A stretch of 13,611 nt of DNA from an uncultured Clostridia bacterium. GTDB lineage: Bacteria; Bacillota; Clostridia; Christensenellales; Borkfalkiaceae. Shown piece by piece: positions 1 through 6,519 of this stretch. The stretch spans positions 1 through 13,611 of the forward strand of contig CALVLO010000022.1 in NCBI GenBank assembly GCA_944338265.1, in the 5' to 3' direction. The position numbers and the translations under genes were made by a program. How positions within the stretch are numbered: position 1 is the stretch's first letter; each line of letters opens with the position of its first letter. The notes below the pieces were generated by a model, which worked only from the letters and a program-made list of their open reading frames with translations, made no database searches and was not told where the DNA came from.

Positions 1-516
1 GACTTCCTCCCCCGTGATCTCCGCAAAATATGCGGCAACGGCGGGAAGATTGCTCCCGCCCGCAGAGATCGCCGTATCGCCCGCCTGAGTAAAATCATCC
101 GTCATGGAAAAGAGAAAGTACTGCCCGCGGCACCACGGGAGCGCACGCTCGCTCCCCGCAAACCGCACACCGAGCGGCAGGCAAAGTTCTTCGAGCCCTT
201 CCACGCTGCCGCCGAAGGAGAGCACGTCCGGAAGCTCCCCCTTTCCGAGCGCATCACAGAGCCCTTCCGAAGTGACGCTCGTCACAAGATAGCGCACTCC
301 CTCGCGGCTGCGCTCCGCCATCTTTGCTGCACGGCGCAAAAATGCCGTGCGGGAGCCCTTCCCGCCCTCGAACGCATCCACATTCCAAACGTGCACGATG
401 CGCGCCGCCCCGCTCTCCTCTGCACGAGGACGCGGGTAGAGCGCCACGGCAAGCAGCACCGCAAGCACCAGAAAAAACGGAAGCGCACGCCACAGGAGGC
501 GCAGAAGGGTCTTCAT
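1..516 (-). CDS. Extracellular solute-binding-like protein, membrane-anchored (N-terminal part, runs off window)
   Basis: This frame stays open from an ATG at 516 to the window edge (172 codons), so the C-terminus is missing. Residues 1-7 are basic (MKTLLRR) and residues 11-28 are a hydrophobic segment, giving a signal peptide or signal anchor; no lipobox cysteine is seen, unlike the usual lipoprotein binding proteins of Firmicutes. The mature part begins with a beta-strand-like IVHVWNVDAFEGGKGSR followed by an amphipathic helix, as at the start of family 1 (sugar-type) extracellular solute-binding proteins, and contains a typical LPDVLSFGG segment near residue 96. The expected role is substrate capture for an ABC importer outside the membrane. 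The start is uncertain: AGAGGG directly abuts the ATG, too close for a good ribosome binding site, but no other ATG was seen nearby in frame. Codon use matches neighbouring genes. The family call is by pattern only; substrate unknown. Confidence 0.6.
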   Translation of the reverse strand, partial: MKTLLRLLWRALPFFLVLAVLLAVALYPRPRAEESGAARIVHVWNVDAFEGGKGSRTAFLRRAAKMAERSREGVRYLVTSVTSEGLCDALGKGELPDVLSFGGSVEGLEELCLPLGVRFAGSERALPWCRGQYFLFSMTDDFTQAGDTAISAGGSNLPAVAAYFAEITGEEV

Positions 517-552
517 CCCTCTATGCCTATGCCGCCATCTTGCGCGGTATGC

Positions 553-588
553 AAAAAATAGTTCGGGAGGAGCCTTGCGCCCCTCCCG
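553..588 (-). terminator. GC-rich hairpin followed by U-run upstream of the 1-516 gene (terminator or attenuator)
   Basis: On the minus strand CGGGAGGGGC (588-579) pairs with GCTCCTCCCG (573-564) around the loop GCAAG, a 10-bp stem with one G-U pair. A run of six T follows at 558-553, but only after five other bases, so it is a weaker intrinsic terminator than usual. It lies 48 bases before the ATG at 516 and after the DUF1540 terminator. It could end read-through from upstream or act as an attenuator in the leader of the binding protein gene. Confidence 0.45.
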
Positions 589-691
589 CAGCCCTCCCGC
601 ACGCACGGCGCACGAAAAGACCTCTATTTGAAAATGCGCCGCGCTTGCAGCACATTACAAGGGCAGTCTTTGCAGGCGGCGGGAAAATATG

Positions 692-719
692 CAAAAAAAA
701 GAGAGGGATCTCCCTCTCT
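692..719 (-). terminator. Intrinsic terminator of the DUF1540 gene
   Basis: Read on the minus strand, GAGAGGGA (718-711) pairs perfectly with TCCCTCTC (708-701) across a two-base spacer; the closing pairs open to give a normal loop. Eight T follow immediately (700-693). It starts a few bases after the DUF1540 stop codon, so it is a simple rho-independent terminator for that gene. Confidence 0.85.
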
Positions 720-724
720 CGCGC

Positions 725-880
725 TCAGCCGCGCTTACAGAAGCTATCGCAGCAGGTGCAATGATCGCAGTCGCAAGTGTTGCCGACGTGGATGGTCGTG
801 AGCTCGCAGTGCATGCCGTCGCGGTTGTACTTGCAGTCCGTCACCCCGCAGGAGACGCCGCTGTTGATCTCGTTTTGCAT
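725..880 (-). CDS. DUF1540 domain-containing small cysteine-rich protein
   Basis: This short gene encodes 51 residues: start ATG at 880-878, stop TGA at 727-725. AGGAGG lies eight bases before the ATG (GGAAAGGAGGTAGAAAG), an excellent ribosome binding site. The protein contains the DUF1540 pattern VSCGVTDCKYN, then a cysteine and ELTTIHVG, followed by a cysteine-rich tail (TCDCDHCTCCDSFC). Nine cysteines stand at residues 11, 16, 25, 36, 38, 41, 43, 44 and 48, suggesting metal binding or a disulfide-stabilised fold; neither is shown. There is no signal peptide, so it should be cytoplasmic. The function of the family is not established. It is flanked by its own candidate promoter and a strong terminator, so it is probably monocistronic, and it is divergent from rplI. 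Confidence 0.9.
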   Translation of the reverse strand: MQNEINSGVSCGVTDCKYNRDGMHCELTTIHVGNTCDCDHCTCCDSFCKRG

Positions 881-918
881 CTTTCTACCTCCTTTCCGCA
901 CAAGAGTATGTGCAGAAT

Positions 919-948
919 TTATAAAAATATCGGAAACCCCATTGACAA
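919..948 (-). promoter_or_regulatory. Candidate promoter of the DUF1540 gene
   Basis: On the minus strand TTGTCA (948-943) is followed after 18 bases by TTATAA (924-919), or after 19 by TATAAA (923-918). The -35 box overlaps the rplI -35 box on the other strand by five bases. The start codon lies about 40 bases downstream of the -10 box. Spacing is slightly long, so this is a moderate candidate. Confidence 0.5.
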
Positions 949-970
949 ACGCAAAAATTCCATATACAAT
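942..970 (+). promoter_or_regulatory. Sigma-A-type promoter of rplI
   Basis: TTGACA at 942-947 is a perfect -35 box and TACAAT at 965-970 a near-perfect -10 box, with a 17-base spacer. The ribosome binding site AAGGAGGT (983-990) follows shortly, leaving a leader of about 20 bases. The gene thus has its own promoter and no visible leader control structure. Confidence 0.85.
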
Positions 971-996
971 AAGAGTAGCTTCAAGGAGGTACGGCT

Positions 997-1443
997 ATGA
1001 AAGTCATCTTAAAGGCAGATGTGAAGGGCAGCGGCAAGAAGGGAGATATCATCGAAGTCTCCGATGGCTACGCCCGCAATTTTCTCCTCAAAAAAGGGCT
1101 TGCCGACGTGGCTACGGCAAGCGGCATCAACGAGGCGCAGCAGCGCCGCACCGCAGATGCCTTCCATAAGGCGGAAAACGAAAAGGCGCTCCGCGAACAG
1201 GCGAAGGCGCTTCACGGGAAGGAGGTCACCCTCTCCATCCGGACGGGCGAAAACGGGCGCGTCTTCGGCTCTGTGACGACGGCGCAGATCTCCGCCGCGC
1301 TCGCGGAACTCGGCTATGAGATCGATAAAAAGAAGATCTCGACCAAGGAATCGATCAAAACGGTCGGGCGCTTCGATGCGGAAGTGCGGCTGATGGAGGG
1401 CGTCACGGCGAAGATCTTCGTCAACGTTGTTCCCGCAGAATAA
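997..1443 (+). CDS. rplI: 50S ribosomal protein L9
   Basis: The product (148 residues, the normal length for bacterial L9) binds 23S rRNA on the large ribosomal subunit near the base of the L1 stalk. The N-terminal RNA-binding domain carries the family signature GKKGDIIEVSDGYARNFLLKKG (about residues 13-34, with GYARNFL the conserved core). A long helix (about 40-75) links it to the C-terminal domain (about 76-148) with the typical GENGRVFGSVT and a closing segment ending VNVVPAE. AAGGAGGT six bases before the ATG fixes the start. rplI usually sits with rpsF-ssb-rpsR, or in Clostridia near a GdpP-type phosphoesterase gene and dnaB; here it stands alone between its own promoter and terminator. 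Confidence 0.97.
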   Translation: MKVILKADVKGSGKKGDIIEVSDGYARNFLLKKGLADVATASGINEAQQRRTADAFHKAENEKALREQAKALHGKEVTLSIRTGENGRVFGSVTTAQISAALAELGYEIDKKKISTKESIKTVGRFDAEVRLMEGVTAKIFVNVVPAE

Positions 1444-1454
1444 TGCAAGAAAAG

Positions 1455-1484
1455 CAAAAAACGGCGCATTCGCGCCGTTTTTTG
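1455..1484. terminator. Bidirectional intrinsic terminator between rplI and the hydrogenase gene
   Basis: ACGGCGC (1461-1467) and GCGCCGT (1472-1478) form a 7-bp stem with an ATTC loop, preceded by a run of A and followed by a run of T. It therefore has a U-tract in both directions and can end rplI transcription on the plus strand and the rex-adhE-hydrogenase transcript on the minus strand. Confidence 0.88.
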
Positions 1485-1498
1485 TTGCCTTTTTTGCC

Positions 1499-1538
1499 GT
1501 TTGCGCAATATTATGTGTGACATAATACTTCGCAAAAC
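1499..1538. repeat. Long palindrome between convergent genes; relative of the padR/ykvI operator (site A)
   Basis: TATTATGT (1509-1516) and ACATAATA (1520-1527) are perfect inverted repeats around GTG. They are flanked by outer arms GTTTGCG (1499-1505) and CGCAAA(A)C (1531-1538), with CAA and CTT between as an internal loop. Bases 1507-1530 match 12921-12944 at 21 of 24 positions, including TACTT outside the palindrome. It lies in the 3' region of both rplI and the hydrogenase gene, with no obvious promoter target. It may be a protein-binding site, a displaced operator copy, or an RNA hairpin that protects a 3' end. Confidence 0.6.
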
Positions 1539-1543
1539 TTGCT

Positions 1544-3052
1544 TTACGGGAGTTTAATCTCGTACAGATCCTTATCGGGCAGCTTGGTCGTGGAGTCGGA
1601 GACGAAGCGGCGCAGCTCTGCGGCACCCTTTTCGGGCGCGGCGTTCACGCCTGCTCCCGCAACGCACCCGCCGGGGCAGCCCATCCCCTCGATCAGGCAG
1701 CCGTTCATCTTGCCGAGCTTGGCAAGGAGCAGCATCTTCTTGCACTCATCGAGCCCCTCTGCATGCTCGATCCTGACTTCGACGTCGGGATAATATTTCT
1801 CGACGCACGCACTGACCGCGGCGGAAACGCCGCCCGCCACGCCGTAGCCGCGTCCCGCGGCAGTTGCATCGTGAATGGGATCCTCCTTCTCGTAGGAGGT
1901 AAAATCGATCCCCTTCGCCTCAAAGATGGCGGCAAGCTCTTCGAACGTGATCACGAAATCTACGTCCGAACGCACCGTTCTCCTGCGCGCCTCGAGCTTT
2001 TTCGCCGCGCACGGACCAATGAAGACCACGCGCGCGTTGGGGCGTTTTTGCTTGATGGAACGCGCCGTTGCCACCATGGGCGTGAGCGCGCTCGAAACCT
2101 TATCCACCATATCGGGGAATTGCAGCTTTGCGAGCATGCTCCACGCGGGACAGCAGGACGTGAGCAGGAAGGGAAGCTTTCCCGTGGCGACTTCCGTCGC
2201 ATAGTGGTGCGCTTCCGTCGCCGCACCGACGTCTGCCCCGTGCGCGACCTCGTACACCTCTTGGAAGCCGATCTCTTTGAGCGCGGCTTTGATCTTCCAA
2301 AGGGTGACGCCGTGCCCGAACTGACCGACGACGGAAGGCGCGACTTCGGCAACGACCTCGTCCCCCTTCTTGATGGCGCGGATGAGCTGGTAGATCTGCG
2401 ACTTATCGGCAATGGCGCCGAAGGGGCAGCTCACCATGCACTGACCGCAGCCCACGCACTTTTTGGGATCGATGCTCGCACGCCCCAAGCCGTCGCTCGA
2501 GATCGCCTTTACGCCGCACGCCTGCGAGCAAGGGCGCGTTCTGTGTGCGATCGCCTCGTAGGGGCAGGCGGCTTTGCACTTGCCGCACTTGATGCACTTG
2601 CTCTGATCGATGACCGCCTTCCCCGTCTTGGGATCGCGCGAGATGGCGCCCTTGGGGCATACCGTCATGCAATAGCGGGCAACGCAGCCGCGGCACTGAT
2701 CGCTGACTTCGTACTTATTTTCCTCGCATCTGTCGCATGCAGACGGGATGACCTGCATGAGCGGCGGCTCGTAGTAGCTATCCGAAATGTTGCTCGCGCT
2801 CAAGCCGTTGGTGATATGCGCGGGGCGATCCTGCGGGTTGAGCGACATGCCCATTGCAAGGCGCACCCGCTCTGAGGCGATGGCGCGCTCGCGGTAGATG
2901 CTCTCGCGGTAGGTCGGCGTCTCCGTCGGCGTGATCTTGAAGGGGATCTCCTCGAGATCGCTTTCCACATGCTCGGATTCAAAGGCGACTTTCGCCACTT
3001 CCACAAAGACCTGTCGCCGCAATTTTTTGACAGAAGTTTCAAGGCCTCTCAT
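1544..3052 (-). CDS. Monomeric [FeFe] hydrogenase, group B-like
   Basis: The product (502 residues) should interconvert protons plus reduced ferredoxin with H2 in the cytoplasm. A cysteine-rich ferredoxin-like region (about residues 106-210) carries CDRC, CRGC plus CMTVCP, CIKCGKCKAACP (153-164), CSQAC (175-179) and CVGCGQCMVSCP (199-210), so several [4Fe-4S] clusters are expected. The H-cluster domain has all three loops: TSCCPAW (C300 as proton-relay position, C301 as ligand), GPCAAKK (C348) and EGMGCPGGC (C459, C463). TSCCPAW, a Gly before PC, and GCVAGAG after the last loop differ from group A enzymes (TSCCPGW, MPC, EVMACPGGC) and resemble the group B lineage that includes CpIII of Clostridium pasteurianum. 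No signal peptide or membrane segment is seen. GGAGAGGAG lies just before the ATG at 3052. It is the last gene of the rex-adhE operon. The HydEFG maturases it needs are not in this window. Confidence 0.9.
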   Translation of the reverse strand: MRGLETSVKKLRRQVFVEVAKVAFESEHVESDLEEIPFKITPTETPTYRESIYRERAIASERVRLAMGMSLNPQDRPAHITNGLSASNISDSYYEPPLMQVIPSACDRCEENKYEVSDQCRGCVARYCMTVCPKGAISRDPKTGKAVIDQSKCIKCGKCKAACPYEAIAHRTRPCSQACGVKAISSDGLGRASIDPKKCVGCGQCMVSCPFGAIADKSQIYQLIRAIKKGDEVVAEVAPSVVGQFGHGVTLWKIKAALKEIGFQEVYEVAHGADVGAATEAHHYATEVATGKLPFLLTSCCPAWSMLAKLQFPDMVDKVSSALTPMVATARSIKQKRPNARVVFIGPCAAKKLEARRRTVRSDVDFVITFEELAAIFEAKGIDFTSYEKEDPIHDATAAGRGYGVAGGVSAAVSACVEKYYPDVEVRIEHAEGLDECKKMLLLAKLGKMNGCLIEGMGCPGGCVAGAGVNAAPEKGAAELRRFVSDSTTKLPDKDLYEIKLP

Positions 3053-3092
3053 ACTTTACTCCTCTCCATTCGTTTTTTGATGCAATCGGAAT

Positions 3093-3115
3093 GAGGGCAG
3101 GTATCCCCTGCCCTC
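3093..3115 (-). other. Intercistronic hairpin between adhE and the hydrogenase gene
   Basis: GAGGGCAGG (3093-3101) and CCTGCCCTC (3107-3115) form a perfect 9-bp stem with a 5-base loop in the 82-base gap between adhE and the hydrogenase gene. No T-run follows on the minus strand, so it is not a classical terminator. It could mark an RNA processing or stability boundary that sets the relative amounts of the two messages. No separate consensus promoter was seen in this gap. Confidence 0.6.
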
Positions 3116-3134
3116 CGTCCTTGCGTGCTTTCGC

Positions 3135-5759
3135 TTACTTCTTGCGGTTCTTGCGCCCGTAGTAAGCGTTGAGGTACATCTCCTTGATCTCGCTCATGAG
3201 CGGATAGCGAGGGTTCGCGCCCGTGCACTGATCGTCGAACGCATCCTCCGTCATCTGATCGAGGCGGGCGAGGAACTGCTCCTCGGTCACCTTGCCCTCG
3301 AGCGCTTCCTTGATCGTCTTGGGCTGACCGATGGATTCCTGGAGCTCTTTCAGCTTTTTGATGAGCGCTTCCACGAGCTCGTCGTCGTTCTTACCCTTGA
3401 GCCCGATATAGCGGGCAACATCTGCATAGCGCGCCTTGCACTGCGGGTAAGCGTACTGCGGGAAGGTCCCCATCTTGGTGGGCTGCTCGGCGCTGTTGAA
3501 GCGGATGACCTCTTCGAGCATGAGCGAGTTCGCCATGCCGTGCGGGATATGCCAATAGGAACCGAGCTTGTGCGCCATGGAGTGGCAGACGCCGAGGAAG
3601 GCATTTGCGAATGCCATACCTGCCATCGTTGCCGCGTTCGCCATGCGCTCGCGCGCCTCTGCATCGTGCGCGCCCTTCTCGTAAGCGGCGGGCAGATACT
3701 CGAAGATGAGCTTTGCCGCCTCTTTTGCGATGCCGTTGGTGTAGTCAGTCGCCATCACGGAAGCGATCGCTTCGAGCGCGTGGCTCATGGCATCGATACC
3801 CGAGCAGGAGGTGAGCCCCTTGGGGATGTTCATCATGAGGTCGGAGTCGACGATGGCAACGTCGGGCATGAGCTCGTAATCTGCGAGCGGGTACTTGGTG
3901 CCCGTCTTCTCATCGGTGATAACGGCGAACGGCGTGACCTCCGAGCCCGTACCTGCCGTGGTGGGAATGGCAACGAAGAGCGCCTTGTCCCCCATGTGCG
4001 GGAAGGTGTACACGCGCTTGCGGATATCCATAAAGCGCATCGCCATATCCTGGAAGTCCACTTCGGGGTGCTCGTACATCACCCACATGATCTTCGCCGC
4101 GTCCATGGGCGAACCGCCGCCGACGGCGATGATGACGTCTGGACCGAAGTCGCGCATCTGCTTGACGCCCTCGTTCGCGCAGGCGAGCGTAGGATCGGGC
4201 GTGACGTTGAAGAAGGTCGCGTGCGTGATGCCCTCTGCATCAAGGATATCGGTGATCTTCTTGGTAAATCCGCTCTGATAGAGGAAGCCGTCCGTAACGA
4301 TGAATGCCTTCTTCTTATTGTAGACCTGCTTGCCAAGTTCTTTGAGGGCGACGCCGAGGCAGCCGCGCTTGAAATAGACCTTTTCGGGTGCTCTGAACCA
4401 CAACATATTTTCCTTCCTCTCCGCGACAGTCTTGATATTGATGAGGTGCTTGACGCCGACGTTCTCGGAGACGGAGTTGCCGCCCCAAGAACCGCAGCCG
4501 AGCGTGAGCGACGGGGGCATCTTGAAGTTGTAAAGATCGCCAATGCCGCCCTGCGAGGAAGGCGTGTTGATGACGATGCGGCAGGTTTTCATCACGGAAC
4601 GGAAGTACGCGATCTTGTCCGCGCCCGTCTCCACATTGATATACAGCGAGGAGGTATGCCCCAAGCCGCCGTCTTTGATGAGCCTGTCCGCCTTGGAAAC
4701 AGCCTCTTCGAACGTCTTCGCCTTGTACATGGCAAGCACGGGAGAGAGCTTCTCGTGCGCGAACTCTTCGGAGAGCTCGACGGACTCCACTTCGCCGACG
4801 AGCACCTTGCTGCCCTCGGGCGCCTTGAACCCGGAGAGCTCTGCAATGGTGCAGGCACTCTGCCCGACGATCTTGGCGTTGAGCGCGCCGTTGATGATGA
4901 TGGTCTTGCGCACTTTCTCCGTCTCTTCGGGATTGAGGAAGTACGCGCCGCGCAGCTGCATCTCCTTCTTGAACGCATCGTACACGTCCGCAAGGACGAT
5001 GGTCGACTGCTCGGAGGCGCAGATCATACCGTTATCGAAGGTCTTGGAATGAAGGATGGAAGAAGCCGCGAGCTGGATATCCGCAGAAGAATCGATGATC
5101 GCAGGCGTATTGCCGGCGCCGACGCCAAGCGCGGGCTTCCCGGAAGAGTACGCCGCCTTGACCATGCCGGGGCCGCCCGTTGCGAGGATCATATCCGCCT
5201 CGCGCATGATCATGCCGGAGAGCGGAACGGTGGGCTGATCGATCCAGCCGATGATGTCCTCGGGTGCGCCCGCCGCAACAGCTGCATCCAAAACGACCTT
5301 CGCCGCCTCGATGGTGCACTTCTTTGCGCGGGGATGAGGCGAGATGATGAGACCGTTCCTCGTCTTTAAGCAGATGAGCGACTTGAAGATCGCCGTCGAC
5401 GTAGGGTTGGTCGTGGGAATGACCGCAGCCAGAACGCCCACGGGCTCTGCAATGCGGGTGAGCCCGAAGCCCTCGTCGCGCTCGATGACGCCGCAGGTCT
5501 TGGTATCCTTATAGGCATTGTAGATGTACTCCGCCGCGTAGTGGTTCTTGATGACCTTGTCCTCGACGACGCCCATGCCCGTCTCTTCGACAGCCATCTT
5601 GGCGAGCGGGATACGCATCTTGTTTGCCGCAACCGCTGCCGCAAAGAAGATCTTGTCTACCTGCTCCTGCGTGTAGGTCGCGAACTTCTCCTGTGCCGCC
5701 CTGACGCGCGCAAGCATCTTGGCGAGCGATTCCTCATCGTTGACGATGAAATCCTTCAT
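3135..5759 (-). CDS. adhE: Bifunctional acetaldehyde-CoA/alcohol dehydrogenase
   Basis: The enzyme (874 residues, normal AdhE length) reduces acetyl-CoA to acetaldehyde and then ethanol, using two NADH, and so regenerates NAD+ in fermentation. It normally assembles into filaments called spirosomes. The N-terminal aldehyde dehydrogenase domain (about 1-440) has the catalytic cysteine C247 in FDNGMICASEQ and GVGAGN near 212. The C-terminal iron-dependent alcohol dehydrogenase domain (about 455-870) has GGGSPMD (547-553) for NAD binding and the four iron ligands of the family, D656 and H660 (GIDAMSH), H726 and H740. All key residues are present. The start ATG at 5759 is preceded by CGGAGG, which lies inside the last codons of rex; only three bases separate the rex stop from this start, which favours translational coupling. 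Control by Rex of NADH-consuming alcohol dehydrogenases is a classical pattern. Confidence 0.97.
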   Translation of the reverse strand: MKDFIVNDEESLAKMLARVRAAQEKFATYTQEQVDKIFFAAAVAANKMRIPLAKMAVEETGMGVVEDKVIKNHYAAEYIYNAYKDTKTCGVIERDEGFGLTRIAEPVGVLAAVIPTTNPTSTAIFKSLICLKTRNGLIISPHPRAKKCTIEAAKVVLDAAVAAGAPEDIIGWIDQPTVPLSGMIMREADMILATGGPGMVKAAYSSGKPALGVGAGNTPAIIDSSADIQLAASSILHSKTFDNGMICASEQSTIVLADVYDAFKKEMQLRGAYFLNPEETEKVRKTIIINGALNAKIVGQSACTIAELSGFKAPEGSKVLVGEVESVELSEEFAHEKLSPVLAMYKAKTFEEAVSKADRLIKDGGLGHTSSLYINVETGADKIAYFRSVMKTCRIVINTPSSQGGIGDLYNFKMPPSLTLGCGSWGGNSVSENVGVKHLINIKTVAERKENMLWFRAPEKVYFKRGCLGVALKELGKQVYNKKKAFIVTDGFLYQSGFTKKITDILDAEGITHATFFNVTPDPTLACANEGVKQMRDFGPDVIIAVGGGSPMDAAKIMWVMYEHPEVDFQDMAMRFMDIRKRVYTFPHMGDKALFVAIPTTAGTGSEVTPFAVITDEKTGTKYPLADYELMPDVAIVDSDLMMNIPKGLTSCSGIDAMSHALEAIASVMATDYTNGIAKEAAKLIFEYLPAAYEKGAHDAEARERMANAATMAGMAFANAFLGVCHSMAHKLGSYWHIPHGMANSLMLEEVIRFNSAEQPTKMGTFPQYAYPQCKARYADVARYIGLKGKNDDELVEALIKKLKELQESIGQPKTIKEALEGKVTEEQFLARLDQMTEDAFDDQCTGANPRYPLMSEIKEMYLNAYYGRKNRKK

Positions 5760-5762
5760 GTG

Positions 5763-6419
5763 CTACCTCCGTTTTTGATCTCCCATTATTTGATCTTCGG
5801 CACACTCGCCGCAGAGCGCTGCGAGCGATACCGCTAAATCCTCGTATCTGATATGCACGCCGTCGGGCGCGTGCAGGTGAACGGGCGCAAAGTTCAAGAT
5901 GGCGCCGATCCCCGCCTTTACAATGGCGTCGCACGCCTGCTGCGCCGCACTCCGCGGAACGGTGAGAATGGCAACGCGGATGGAAAAACGCCGCGCGATC
6001 TCCCCGAGCTGTTCCATCGGGTAGACGGGCTTTCCGCCAACCGCCCCCACCTTTGCGGGCGATGCGTCAAACGCCGCGATCACATGGATGCCGTAATTTT
6101 CAAACCCCTCGTAAGCGAGGATCGCCCTTCCGAGCCCGCCCGCGCCCACGATGACGGCATTCGTCCAACGGTGATATCCTAAAAATTTCTCGATGTCTTC
6201 GATGAGCAGCCTGATCTCAAAGCCGAAGCGCGGCTTCCCGGGGCGGGATGAGACGAGCGCAAGATCTTTGCGGACGCCGACTGCAGAGAGCCCGAGGTCC
6301 TTTGCGATCGCCGCGGAAGAGACATATTCGATCCCCTTCCCCGCCTCGCCCTTGAGGTACCGCAGATAGGCGGGCATGCGGGAGGTGGTCGCCTTGGATA
6401 CCGTCTCCCCGTTCTTCAT
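5763..6419 (-). CDS. rex: Redox-sensing transcriptional repressor Rex
   Basis: Rex (218 residues here) is a homodimeric repressor that binds DNA when NAD+ is high and leaves it when NADH rises. The N-terminal winged helix (about 10-80) has the family features SRMPAYLRYL, SSAAIAKDLGLSAVGVRKDLA and FGFEIRLLIEDIEKFLG. The Rossmann domain begins with NAVIVGAGGLGRAIL (dinucleotide-binding GAGGLG at 92-97), continues with AAFDASPAKVG, and ends in the family's C-terminal segment (LNFAPVHLHAPDGVHIRYEDLAVSLAALC). The frame is open upstream to 6617, but that stretch covers the promoter and operator. ATG 6419 with GGAAGGGG about seven bases before it fits the usual N-terminus. It is the first gene of the operon and probably represses itself, adhE and the hydrogenase gene. 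Confidence 0.96.
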   Translation of the reverse strand: MKNGETVSKATTSRMPAYLRYLKGEAGKGIEYVSSAAIAKDLGLSAVGVRKDLALVSSRPGKPRFGFEIRLLIEDIEKFLGYHRWTNAVIVGAGGLGRAILAYEGFENYGIHVIAAFDASPAKVGAVGGKPVYPMEQLGEIARRFSIRVAILTVPRSAAQQACDAIVKAGIGAILNFAPVHLHAPDGVHIRYEDLAVSLAALCGECAEDQIMGDQKRR

Positions 6420-6448
6420 GCCAAGCCCCTTCCGATCACTGCAATGCA

Positions 6449-6472
6449 CAATCGATAAATTTTTATCGATTG
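6449..6472. promoter_or_regulatory. Probable Rex operator
   Basis: CAATCGATAA and its exact complement TTATCGATTG are separated by four bases (ATTT). The inner core, TCGATAA-N4-TTATCGA, has the geometry of the Rex box (TTGTTAA-N4-TTAACAA or TTGTGAA-N4-TTCACAA): seven-base half sites ending in AA around four bases. It begins two bases after the rex -10 box and spans the expected transcription start, an ideal repressor position. Two bases in each half site differ from the common Rex consensus, so recognition is inferred. Confidence 0.75.
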
Positions 6473-6474
6473 CT

Positions 6475-6503
6475 ATTTTATCAGATTTGCAAGGAGAAGT
6501 CAA
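6475..6503 (-). promoter_or_regulatory. Promoter of the rex-adhE-hydrogenase operon
   Basis: On the minus strand TTGACT (6503-6498) and TAAAAT (6480-6475) are separated by 17 bases. Each differs from the sigma-A consensus by one base. Transcription should start near 6468, inside the palindrome at 6449-6472. The leader to the rex ATG is about 50 bases. Confidence 0.85.
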
Positions 6504-6519
6504 CTGTTTGAACGCAGTT

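Noticed and set aside
324..764. Plus-strand open frame of 146 codons at the window start
   Set aside because: It runs across the minus-strand binding protein start, two hairpins and the DUF1540 end, and lacks a ribosome binding site and domain features.
1763..2875. Plus-strand open frame (370 codons) opposite the hydrogenase gene
   Set aside because: It is a shadow of a gene with complete H-cluster and ferredoxin motifs.
3540..5369. Long plus-strand open frame (609 codons) opposite adhE
   Set aside because: The minus-strand adhE frame is complete with all active-site residues; the antisense frame is Arg/Asp/His-rich with no family features and results from GC-rich third codon positions.
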